64,000 bases of DNA from Vitis vinifera. Its lineage: Eukaryota; Streptophyta; Magnoliopsida; Vitales; Vitaceae. The notes below the pieces were generated by a model, which did no database searches, was not told the DNA's origin, and worked only from the letters and a program-made list of their open reading frames with translations. Positions 47,841-58,334 of the stretch are shown here, in pieces. Position numbers and translations under genes: made by a program. How positions within the stretch are numbered: the first letter of the stretch is position 1; each line of letters starts with the position of its first letter. The stretch is taken from the NCBI RefSeq assembly GCF_030704535.1, contig NC_081822.1, positions 4,517,001 to 4,581,000 on the forward strand. Reading direction: 5' to 3'.

Positions 47841-49651
47841 GAGCTTTGACCCAAAATAATGCTTTTTAAAAAAAAATTTCAAAAAATAAAGTGGTTTTGA
47901 AAATAATGTCCGATCTAATGCGTTTGTACCACATAAGCCGCCACGTCATAAAACCGTAGTTGGTGACTACGGTTTTATTTTTCTAAAGTGTTTAGAAACC
48001 GTAGTTACCAACCACGATTTTAACTTTTAAGTTTAAAGCCGTAGTTGGTGACTACGGTTTTAACTTTTTTTTTAAAATGGTCAAAGCCGCAGTTGATGAC
48101 TACGGCTTTGACTTTTTTTTAAAATGGTCAAAGCCGTAGTCACCAACTGCGGTTTTAACTTTATATATATTTATATATAACTTTAATTTTTTTAATAAAA
48201 ATATTATATTATTTTGATTTTAAATATACTTATTTCATTATTTTAAAAATTATAATATACGAAATTAAATAATTGATATTTTTAATTTGATATAAAAATA
48301 TATTTTTGAATTTTATTAAAATAATATGCACTATATTTAATATAAATATAATTAATTAATTAAAATAAAATATAATAAATTATATTTATTTAAAATAAAT
48401 AAATTATAAATGCCTATTTAGAAAAATAAAAAAGTAATATAAATTATTATATTAATTAATAATTTTTTATATATTATATATAAGTGGTATATAATACCTC
48501 TCTCACACACACATATAAAAGTCTAATTTAAGTTTAAAATTTATCACATTTTTATTTAAATATATAAATAAATTTTATTAAAACATTTGACACTATATTT
48601 AATATAAATATAATTATTTAATTAAAATTAAATATAAATAAAATATAATAAATTATGTTTATTTAAAATAAATAAATTATAAATGCCTATTTGGAGAAAA
48701 AAATAATATAAATTATTATATTAATTAATAATTTTTTTATATATTTATATTATTAATTAATATAAAATGTCTGTGCATCTAACTGGTCTCGATAAAATAT
48801 ATAAAAAAATTATTAATTAATATAATAATTTATATTATTTTTTCTCCAAATAGGCATTTATAATTTATTTATTTTAAATAAACATAATTTATTATATTTT
48901 ATTTATATTTAATTTTAATTAAATAATTATATTTATATTAAATATAGTGTCAAATGTTTTAATAAAATTTATTTATATATTTAAATAAAAATGTGATAAA
49001 TTTTAAACTTAAATTAGACTTTTATATGTGTGTGTGAGAGAGGTATTATATACCACTTATAGATAATATATAAAAAATTATTAATTAATATAATAATTTA
49101 TATTACTTTTTTATTTTTCTAAATAGGCATTTATAATTTATTTATTTTAAATAAATATAATTTATTATATTTTATTTTAATTAATTAATTATATTTATAT
49201 TAAATATAGTGCCTATTATTTTAATAAAATTCAAAAATATATTTTTATATCAAATTAAAAATATCAATTATTTAATTTCGTATATTATAATTTTTAAAAT
49301 AATGAAATAAGTATATTTAAAATCAAAATAATATAATATTTTTATTAAAAAAATTAAAGTTATATATAAATATATATAAAGTTAAAACCGCAGTTGGTGA
49401 CTACGGCTTTGACCATTTTAAAAAAAAGTCAAAGCCGTAGTCACCAACTACGGCTTTAAACTTAAAAGTTAAAACCGTGGTTGGTAACTACGGTTTCTAA
49501 ACACTTTAGAAAAATAAAACCGTAGTCACCAACTACGGTTTTATGACGTGGCGGCTTATGTGGCACAAACGCATTAGATCGGGCATTATTTTCAAAACCA
49601 CTTTATTTTTTGGAATTTTTTTTTAAAAAGCATTATTTTGGGTCAAAGCTC
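47841..49651. mobile_element. foldback (MULE-like) palindromic element with short hairpins in its arms
   Basis: The exact 9-bp duplication TGAAAAAAC flanks the element (47832-47840, 49652-49660), and the ends are the perfect inverted repeat GAGCTTTGACCC. The two arms, each about 870-900 bases, are inverse copies of each other with few differences, around a small unpaired centre at about 48755-48790. Near each end the arm carries four or five short palindromes of the form CCGTAGTTGGTGACTACGG. A 9-bp duplication is typical for Mutator-like elements. There is no coding capacity. Inner AT-rich parts of each arm also hold a direct duplication of about 250-300 bases. Confidence 0.9.
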
Positions 49652-49660
49652 TGAAAAAAC

Positions 49661-51605
49661 AATGTTATGAAATTGGATGGAGCCACTGAATTAACAAAGG
49701 TAAAAAATCGTTTAGCGCATTAGGATTGGGTGAGATCAACCTAGCTGCCCTCTTTCTCCTCTGCTTAGTGTATTATCTAGACCCGATGCAGGTGGGTGTT
49801 ATTATTAAAAACTTGAAGATTTTACTAGGTTTTCAATGACAAGTGACAACTAAATAAGCTATTAGTTAACTCTTTTAAAATTTATTTATACTTACAAAAA
49901 AAAAATGGAACCAATAAAAATAAAATAAAATATTCATCCTTCGTAACATCTTACCAAATAGATTACCATTGCCATAATAAGGTTTTTAGCACCCTCTCTC
50001 CCATCACTTTTTTTATATATTCCACACAATTATTGGTATTAAAGAACTTTCAAATACTTGAAAAGTCTAATAAGGTATAGATGACATGGTTATAGAATGA
50101 TTTAGAATTTTTAAATTAAATAAATTTATTGTGATAAATAAAAAATCTAATGGTAACCAAATTCAACATTTCAAGAACTTTTAAAAGGAATGAAAAAAAA
50201 AAAGAAAAAAAAGTACATCATTTAGTGAGGACTTCAAAGTATCTTAGCTTATAGAGAAACTTACTTCTTGGTCCTATTTTGCTCATTCTCTTAGAGATAA
50301 GCAAAGAGATTTAAATTTGATCAAAGAAATTAATTTTTTGAGAATTGAAGAAAATCATAGGTCAAATATTAAGTAACCAAATGAAATGATGTCCAAGGTG
50401 ATGGACCTAATAGAGACTTCTAATTAACATATCAAATTCTAAAAATAAATTATTGAATAAAATTTTTATATTATTTTTAAAAAATAAAATTTTGTTAATT
50501 AAACAACTTATTAATAAACATAATGTGTATATTGAGTTCAGATTCTACAAACTTAAACTTTTAAGATAGTTGGTAATTAATTCAATATAGTATCAGAACT
50601 TAGTTTGTTGGAAGATTATGCACAAGCCGGGGAGTGTTAATAAGTAAGTCATAATTCTATTAACACAAGATAATTAATTAATTAATTAAAAGATGATATA
50701 TTTAGCATTATCATTAATGAACATGGATGAAAATAGATTAAATTTGTTGAAAGCACATGGTTGGGCTTGGAACTAGTGGAACTGACACGATGGCAACATG
50801 TACCTAGAATTGGCACCTCTTTTAATCATATCTGTAGATATTTTATTTCATAGTCTCTTTTTATAAAATAATAATAATAATAAATAAATAATCACGTTGC
50901 TGAAAGCTTGACACCAACATCATCAATTGGTTGGGCCTGGAAAGAGGAACGCCAGTGGACCGATGTTGATTAGTGGCCCATCACCATTCATTGCCCAACT
51001 AATACTGCCGTTACTACCGAGTACCGACAATGACCAAAGATGAATAAACGTACACGTACATTTTGAAGTAAACGTTGACCTATTTTATTTTATTTATTAA
51101 AAAAATTATTTTAAATTTTCATATTTTTGGTTATAATAATTTTACTAATAGTGGTATCATGCAAAAATATGCCTGAAAAAGTTGAAAAGGATTCGTTTGA
51201 CCTTAAAAAATTAAAAACAAAGAATAAAATTAAGAAAGTTAAATAAAAATATAGAAGTGAAAAAAAAAAAAAAGGAATTTTAGTTTATATATTTGTATTT
51301 ATTTTACTCTAATAAAAGGCTTGATTATTCTTTGAAAAAATTGAAATCAATATGACAATGGATTGGCATCAATATTTTAATTCGAAGAAGATAATACAAA
51401 GATTTTCAAATCCACCAAGTGAAAAAGCAAAATCGTGAGATCAAAACCATATCAACTCTCATTAAAAGAAACGAGAGAGGGAGCTACCTTTGTATTTTAA
51501 ATTTAAATTTAATAATAATTATTGATTTATTCTTATTATAATCAAGATATTTTCGGATATTTTATATAAATATTATGTATTTTTAATCTTTAATCTCTAT
51601 CATAG
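49661..51605. other. intergenic, AT-rich
   Basis: No gene seen. Contains the duplicated UGT flank at 50750-51290 and, at 51601-51605, the left duplication CATAG of the next insertion. Confidence 0.5.
50750..51290. repeat. second copy of the UGT downstream flank, without a UGT
   Basis: Diverged copy of 45400-45839 in the same orientation. In the first copy the UGT stop codon follows at once. Here only about 315 bases of AT-rich sequence follow before the solo LTR at 51606, and no UGT sequence is seen. It looks like the leftover of a tandem UGT duplication. Confidence 0.6.
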
Positions 51606-53045
51606 TGTGGACCCCGCATTTCGGCTCATGCGCTTTCAATCGCGAGCTCGATTTTTATTTGAAAAAAATGATTTAATTGGTTGAAAAAATTAACTTGGAG
51701 TCGCCACTTATTTTTGTTTTATTTTTTAAGGGTAAACAAAATAAGAAAGAAAACTCTAAGTGTAACTCCTTATTTAGAAAATGTGATCTGCGAAAAAACT
51801 GGATCGGGTTCGGGGGTCAGGTTACTTATCGGGAAGGTACGGTAAAAACCGTAGCACCTCTCTAAGTCCTTAAAAACGGGTCTCTACTAATAAAATGGAG
51901 CAATCATGACAATTGATTAATCAAACATGGATACTAATGAATATCACTCAAAACAAAATAATTGAATGATTAAGAGAGGTAAATAATGTACTTGAGTGAT
52001 GAACCGGTTTACTTCATGGGAAACAAATGTTAGCAAATAAACACAGAATAGTCGCATGCATGTATTAGAGTAGAATAAATCAATCATGTATAACAATCAA
52101 GTCAACCAATCAATCAGTCAATCATAAAAATCACGTATGTGGGGCCCCCACCAAAGCCCGCTCTAACTTGCACTAATTAGCCTCACAAATTCCATTATTC
52201 TGAAATTATGAAAATTGCATTCATGTTTATGTAAAGTCAAGAAGAACAAAAGATTATTTGAAACCCGAATGGAATTGAAAAACAGTTAGAGAGAAAAATG
52301 GATTTTTGAAATTTATTTTAAAATTGGAGTCTTGGGAATTAAATTTAATAATTGAAAATTTGGAAATTAAATTTGAAAGAAATTGAAATTTTAAAAGTTA
52401 TTTGAGAGTTTGGAATTTTTAAAAATTAAATTTAAGAAATGGAGTTTTAAAAATTAATTTTTGAAAGAAATTGGAGTCTTGGAAATTGAATTTAAGAATG
52501 AGAATTTTGGAAGTTATTTAAATGTTGAATTTTTAAAAATAAACAAATAAATAGGTGAGTAAAATGATAATGATTAAATAAATTGATATGAAAATTGAAA
52601 TTTCGGAAATTGGAATTTAGATTTAAAAATCGGAATTTTGAAAATTTATTTTAAAAAAGTGAATTTCAAAAAATAAGTAAGTAGATAAATAAACGAAGTA
52701 ATAATGATGAAAATAATAATGATTAAATAAATAAACGTGAAGATTGGAAATTTTGAAATGAGAAATTAAATTTGGAAACCGAGATTTTCAAGAATTTGTT
52801 AATAGATAAAATTTTAAAAATAATCAATTAAATAAATAAAAAAAGTAATAATAATAACGAAAAATTATAATTAAATAAATTAACATGAATAGTTGAATTT
52901 TTCTTTTTCTTTTTTAAGTTGGAAATTAAATTCGAAAAAAACTAAATTTTGAAGGAAATTATTTTTGGCATGGAATTTTTATATATATGCATAATATATA
53001 TATATATATATACTTGGGAGGATGACACGTAGGGTGCCAATCATA

Positions 53046-53247
53046 GGACTTTTCTCAATAGTCCAGTAATTTAAAAAAGTTATGCTTAAATTATTGTAGT
53101 AGAAGAAGTTATTATAAATATATGGTAGTTTTTGCCACATAGAAGAGAGGAGAGAGGGTGAGAGAGGAGAGAGGAGATAGTAGAGAGGGTGAACGGATAA
53201 ATTTTTTTAAAAAAGGGAACTCGTCTTTTGAAGAGACGAGTTCCATG

Positions 53248-53288
<41 letters not shown>

Positions 53289-54651
53289 AAAAAAAATTCT
53301 TATTTACTCAAGGGAACTCGTCTCTTCAAGAGACGAGTTCCATGAAAAAAGACAAGGGAAAGACGAGTTCCCAGGGAAAAAAAAAAAATATTTTTTTAAA
53401 TATATTTTTTATTTAAAAAAATCCTAAATTAAATTAAAAAAAAATTTCCTAAAGGGAACTCGTCTGTTTGGGAAATTTTTTTTTTTAAATATATTTTTTA
53501 TTTAAAAAAAATCCCAAATTAAAAAAAAAAAAATTCCAAATTCCTAAAGAGAACTCGTCTCTTCAAGAGACGAGTTCCCATGTAAAAAAAAAAATATTTT
53601 TTAAAAATATATATATTTAAAAAAAAAAATTCTTAAAGGGAACTCGTCACTTGAAGAGTCAAGAGACTAGTTCCATGGGAAAAAAAATATTTTTTGTTTA
53701 AAAAAAATCCCAAAAAAAAAAAAATCCTAAAGGGAACTCGTCTCTTCAAGAGACGAGTTCCCATAGGAAATTTTTTTTTTTTAAAATATATTTTTTATTT
53801 AAAAAAAATTTCAAATTAAAAAAAAAAAATCGAAGAGATGAGTTCCCATGGGAAAAAAAATATTTTTTAAAAAATATATTTTTTATTTAAAAAAATCCCA
53901 AATTAAAAAAAAAAAAAAAAAAACAATTCCTCAAAATTCCTAAAGGGAACTTGTCTCTTGAAGAGACGAGTTCCCATGTAAAAAAAAATATTTTTTTTCC
54001 CATGGGAACTCATCTCTTCAAGAGACAAGTTCCCTTTAGGAATTTTTTTTTTTTTTAAAATATATATATTTTTAAAATAAATATTTTTTTTACATGGGAA
54101 CTCGTCTCTTCTTGAGGAATTGTTTTTTTTTTTTTTAATAAATATATTTTAAAAATATATATATATATTTTTACATGGGAACTCGTCTCGAGACGAGTTC
54201 CCTTTGGAATTGTTGTTTTTTTTTTTTTTTTTTTACATGGGAACTCGTCTCTTGAAGAGACGAGTTCCTTTGAGGAATTGTTTTTTTTTTTTTTTTTTTA
54301 TAATATATATATATATTTTTTTTAAAAATATTTTCCCTTTAGGAATTTTTTTTTCTTTTTTTTAATTTGGAATTTTTTTTAAATAAAAAATATATTTAAA
54401 AAAAAAATATTTTTTTTCCCATGGGAACTCATCTCTTGAGTTCCCTTTAGGAATTTTTTTTTTTTAAATATATATATTTTTAAAAAATATATATATTTTT
54501 TTACATGGGAACTCGTCTCTTGAAGAGACGAGTTCCCTTTAGGAATTTTGAGGAATTGTTTTTTTTTTAATATATATATTTAATTAGGAAATTTTTTTTT
54601 AAAATATATATACTTTTAAAAAAATATATATTTTTTTATATGAGAACTCGT

Positions 54652-54683
<32 letters not shown>

Positions 54684-55709
54684 TAATTTTTTTTTTAAAA
54701 AAAAAATTTTTACATGGGAACTCGTCTCTTGAAGAGACGAGTTCCCTTTGGAATTGTTTTTTTTTTTTTTTTTTTTTTTTTAAATAAAAAAATATATTTA
54801 AAAAATATATATATATTTAAAAAAATATATATTCTTTTTCCCAAAGGGAACTCGTCTCTTCAAGAGACGAGTTCCCTTTAGGAATTTTTTTTTCTTTTTT
54901 ATAATTTGGGATTTTTTTTAAATAAAAAATATATTTAAAAAAAAATATTTTTTTTTCCCATGGGAACTCGTCTGAAGTAGGATTTTTTTTTTTTAAATAT
55001 ATATATTTTTTAAAAATATATATTTTTTTTTTACATGGGAACTCGTCTCTTGAAGAGACGAGTTCCCTTTAGGATTTTTTTTTTTTTTTTTTTAATTTGC
55101 GATTTTTTTTAAATAAAAAATATATTTTAAAAAAAATATTTTTTTTCCCCATGGGAACTCATCTCTTGAAGAGACGAGTTCCCTTTAGGAAAATTTTTTT
55201 TTTATGGGATTTTTTTTAAATAAAAAATATATTTAAAAAAAAAAATTCCCATGGGAACTCGTCTCTTCAAGAGACGAGTTCCCTTTAGTTCCAAATTGTT
55301 TTTTTTTTTTTTTTTTTTCTAATTTGTGAATTTTTTAAAAATATATATATTTTTTTTAATGGGAACTTGTCTCTTGAAGAGACGAGTTTCCTTGAAGAAT
55401 TGTCTTTTTTTTTTTTTTTAATTTGAGAATTTTTAAAAAAATATATATATATTTTTTTTCATGGAACTCGTCTCTTCAAGAGACGAGTTCCCTTAAGTAA
55501 ATGGAGAATTTTCTTAAAAAAAAATATATATTTTTTTTCATGGAACTCGTCTCTTGAAGAGACGAGTTCCCTTTTTTAAAAAAATTTATCCGTTCACCCT
55601 CTCTCCTCTCTCCTATGTGGCAAAAACTACCATATATTTGTAATAAATTCTTCTACTACAATAGTTTAAGCATAACTTTTTTAAATTACTGTACTATTGA
55701 GAAAACTCC
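53046..55709. mobile_element. foldback (MULE-like) element filled with an array of about two dozen hairpins
   Basis: The exact 10-bp duplication GCCAATCATA flanks the element (53036-53045, 55710-55719). Terminal inverted repeats of about 170 bases start GGACTTTTCTCAATAG at the left and the inverse of GGAGTTTTCTCAATAG at the right. Between them a palindrome built from GGGAACTCGTCTCTT and its inverse recurs about 24 times (for example at 53313, 53732, 54239, 54508, 54845, 55038, 55253, 55546), complete or as half units, separated by A/T homopolymer-rich spacers. The unit's asymmetric flank (CCTAAAG before the unit in the left half, CTTTAGG after it in the right half) flips near the centre, so the whole element is also one large inverted repeat. 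Confidence 0.9.
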
Positions 55710-55719
55710 GCCAATCATA

Positions 55720-56283
55720 GCCCAAACATGCCAACCTATGCTTTATGTATGCCATCAAATGCAAATCATGCAGGTGGGACCCATTCCAAAATTCATTTCT
55801 CCATAAAGTTCTCTGCCAACATCTTTTCAAGCACCAACATTGTTTCATCAAACTTCCCAACCACTACTGGCATAATAAAGAGCCCCATCTGCAGTCACTA
55901 CCGGCACTTAGAAACGGGAAAAAGTGCAAACCTGAACATATAATGTGGCTCGTCCACCTCCAAAGACTCGACACAAATGTCCATTTCCGACATTACTCCA
56001 TCATCATCACGAAATAGAGCCATATACATGGGAAAAGAAATAAAAAGAAATAAATAAATAAAATAAAAAAACGCGAAAAGAAACAAAGCATGAACCTAGC
56101 TATGTATCATGGGCATTCAAAATGCTAGGAACAAATGGAATCCAAAGGAAATAAGAGCGTGATTTCGATACATTAAGTTTAGAAAAGAACAAAGCATAAG
56201 ATATTTACAAGAGATCAAAACATCCAAAGATAAGACCTAAAACAAAGCATGCTTATAAAGAGCAGATCTAACTAAGCAAATAA
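55720..56283. other. segment of the broken solo LTR
   Basis: About 560 bases between the foldback element and the gypsy element. It has slightly higher GC but no supported gene. It ends with GCAGG (56284-56288), the left duplication of the gypsy element. Confidence 0.5.
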
Positions 56284-56288
56284 GCAGG

Positions 56289-57165
56289 TGTCACACCCTT
56301 GAAAATCACCTTAGATTTGTCACCTGGTGCGCGGTACTAAGGACCCTTCCTTAGCCAACCTTTCTTCCCAGCCTTCTCAAACGCACACAAACAATAGCAA
56401 ACCAAAGAAAACAGGGACACAACGAGATTAAAGGAAATTCTTCCCAACTTGTATTAATCTCAATTGCAAGATACAAAATTGTTTCCCTGAGTCGGAGGGC
56501 AATGCTTACATCCCAAGCATTCAGAGATACTTTCCATTTTCTCTCTCCTCTCTCTCTCAAGGCTGCAGGAGCCCTTTTAAAAGACTCACCCTACAGTTTT
56601 TCCCTTAGTGGTTATGCAACCGCCCATAACCCCCCCTGAAGTGCTTGCACAACCACCTACTACCCAGATGGTGGTCTCTCTAAAAACTGCCACGTGGCTT
56701 TCTCTCTCTTGGACACGCAGACGTCCCCCTTTCGACGCGTGGCATCACTCATTCCACCCGGATATCTCATATCCGGAATTCTGTCCGGCCGACGTTCCAT
56801 CTTCTCCGGATGTATCACATCCTGAATTCTGTCCGTCGACATTCTCCCTTATCCGGATATCTCACATCCGGAATCCTGTCCGGCCGAAGTTCCAACTTCT
56901 CCTGGTATCTCACAGCCGCCATTCTGTTTGGCTGAAGTTTCAACTTCTCCGGATGTCTCACAGCCGCCATTCTATTTAGCCAAAGTTCCAACTTTTCCGG
57001 ATGTCTCACAGCCGCCATTCTGTTCGACCGACGTTCCGCCTTCTCCGGATGTCTCACATCCGGCGCCTGTCCGGCGTCGCCGTTCCGCCTAGGCTCTCAT
57101 GGGTGCAAGGCCTACCCATGAGGCCTATTCCTCCGGGTCTGAATCAAGTGGCTAAGGGGTTGACA
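56289..57165 (-). repeat. 3' LTR of the gypsy element, 877 bp
   Basis: Contains a minisatellite of about 47 bp at 56755-57075 (units with GTCCGGCCGAAGTTCCAACT and CTCCGGATGTCTCACA parts). It has more units than the other LTR, which explains the 72-bp length difference. Confidence 0.9.
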
Positions 57166-57619
57166 ATCCACCCCCGCCTGCTGAAGTCGACGTCCTCGTC
57201 GACTTAGACTGCCAGTATGCCTGGACCTCCTTCTCAAATTGCCATAAAGTAGCATCTCTTTCCCATGAAGCTTCGATTTCTGAAATCCCCTTCCACTGAA
57301 CCAAAAAATCAGTTCGCCGGTTCTTTATGTTGTGTCCCATGGTCCTATGATCCAAGATCTTCTCTATCTCCCGATCAAATTGTTTCATGACCAAGGGAGG
57401 GGCTCGCTTTGTTTGCACCATCTCTGCATCCAGATCCTCATGGTAAGGCTTCAGAAAGCTTACATGGAAAGTCGGGTGAAGCTTAAGCCTCTCAAGCAGC
57501 TTCAACATGTATGCCACCTGCCCAACCCGCTTTATTACTTCGAATAGCCCGTCATACTTTGGAATTAGACCCCTCTGCCTTGTCTTGCTGCTGATCCTCT
57601 TCCAGATCTGAGGAGTCAA
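57152..57619 (-). pseudogene. gypsy integrase C-terminus with chromodomain
   Basis: The frame reads QRGLIPKYDGLFEVIKRVGQ and AYMLKLLERLKLHPTFHVSFL (the GPY/F-type integrase tail with a variant), then IEKILDHR and DFLVQWKGISEIEASWE, a chromodomain that helps direct integration to marked chromatin. It ends inside the LTR border. It is in the right order after the integrase core but separated from it by stops. Confidence 0.88.
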
Positions 57620-57859
57620 TTTCAGGATGACCCTGTCCCCAACCTAAAATTCTAAGGGTCTACGGTCACGATCTGCATACTTCTTCATAAGTCTAGCTGC
57701 ATTTTCTAGACTGTCCCGTGCTTCATCGAACATCTCCTACTGGGACTGAGCCAACTTGTATGCTGCAGGACTACTTTCTCCTGTTTTCTTCTTAGCCACC
57801 TCCAAAGGCATCCGTGGCTACACCCCAATAGCTAGCTCAAAAGGACTCATCCTTATCGC

Positions 57860-58267
57860 TTAGCTTCTTTGCAAGTTGTAACACAACTGTGCAGTGTCCA
57901 TCAAGTCCACCCAATTCTTCTGTGTTGTCGTCACATAGTGCCTGAGGTATTCCTCCAGCAAGGCATTGATCCTCTCTGTCTGCCCATCAGTCTGAGGATG
58001 GTTAGCTGTGGAGAATTTCAACTCTGAACCCAAGAGTTTGAACAGCTCAACCCAAAACTTGCCTATAAATCTTGTATCCCGATCACTGACTATGTCCCGT
58101 GGCAACCCAAAGTGCTTGACAACGTTGCTAAAGAACAGCCTAGCCGCTTCCTCCGCAGGGCAAGCATCAGGTGCAGGTATAAACACAACATACTTAGAAA
58201 ATCTATCTACCACAACAAAGACAAATTTGAAATCACGAACCTTTGGGAACCCAGTGATAAAATCCAT
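57860..58267 (-). pseudogene. gypsy integrase core
   Basis: Starts MDFITGFPKV, with VVVDRFSKYVVF (first Asp), SDRDTRFIG (second Asp) and NHPQTDGQTERINALLEEYL (Glu), so the DDE triad pattern is present. A stop after NLQRS and another before MDF separate it from neighbouring parts of pol. The preceding zinc-binding part (HDSKWAGHPGEERTLALL) is at 58601-58335. Confidence 0.88.
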
Positions 58268-58334
58268 GGAGATGTTCTCCCAAGGTCTTTTTGGAATGGG
58301 GAGGGGCTACAGCAACCCTGCAGCCTTCTTCCTT

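Noticed and set aside
48176..49330. Possible second transposon inside the palindrome
   Set aside because: The AT-rich direct duplication inside each arm has no separate ends or target duplication. It is better read as an internal duplication of the arm.
51677..51865. Open frame of 62 codons
   Set aside because: It lies in the LTR edge shared (inverted) with the solo LTR at 41477-44769 and has no motif.
53158..53427. Open frame of 89 codons with a run of Tyr-Ile repeats
   Set aside because: It is produced by a TA microsatellite and hairpin units at the edge of the foldback element. Composition is not protein-like.
53217..55575. Regularly spaced identical units, superficially like a CRISPR array
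   Set aside because: The units are palindromes with A/T spacers of variable length in a plant genome, inside a transposon with target duplication; there are no unique spacers and no cas genes.
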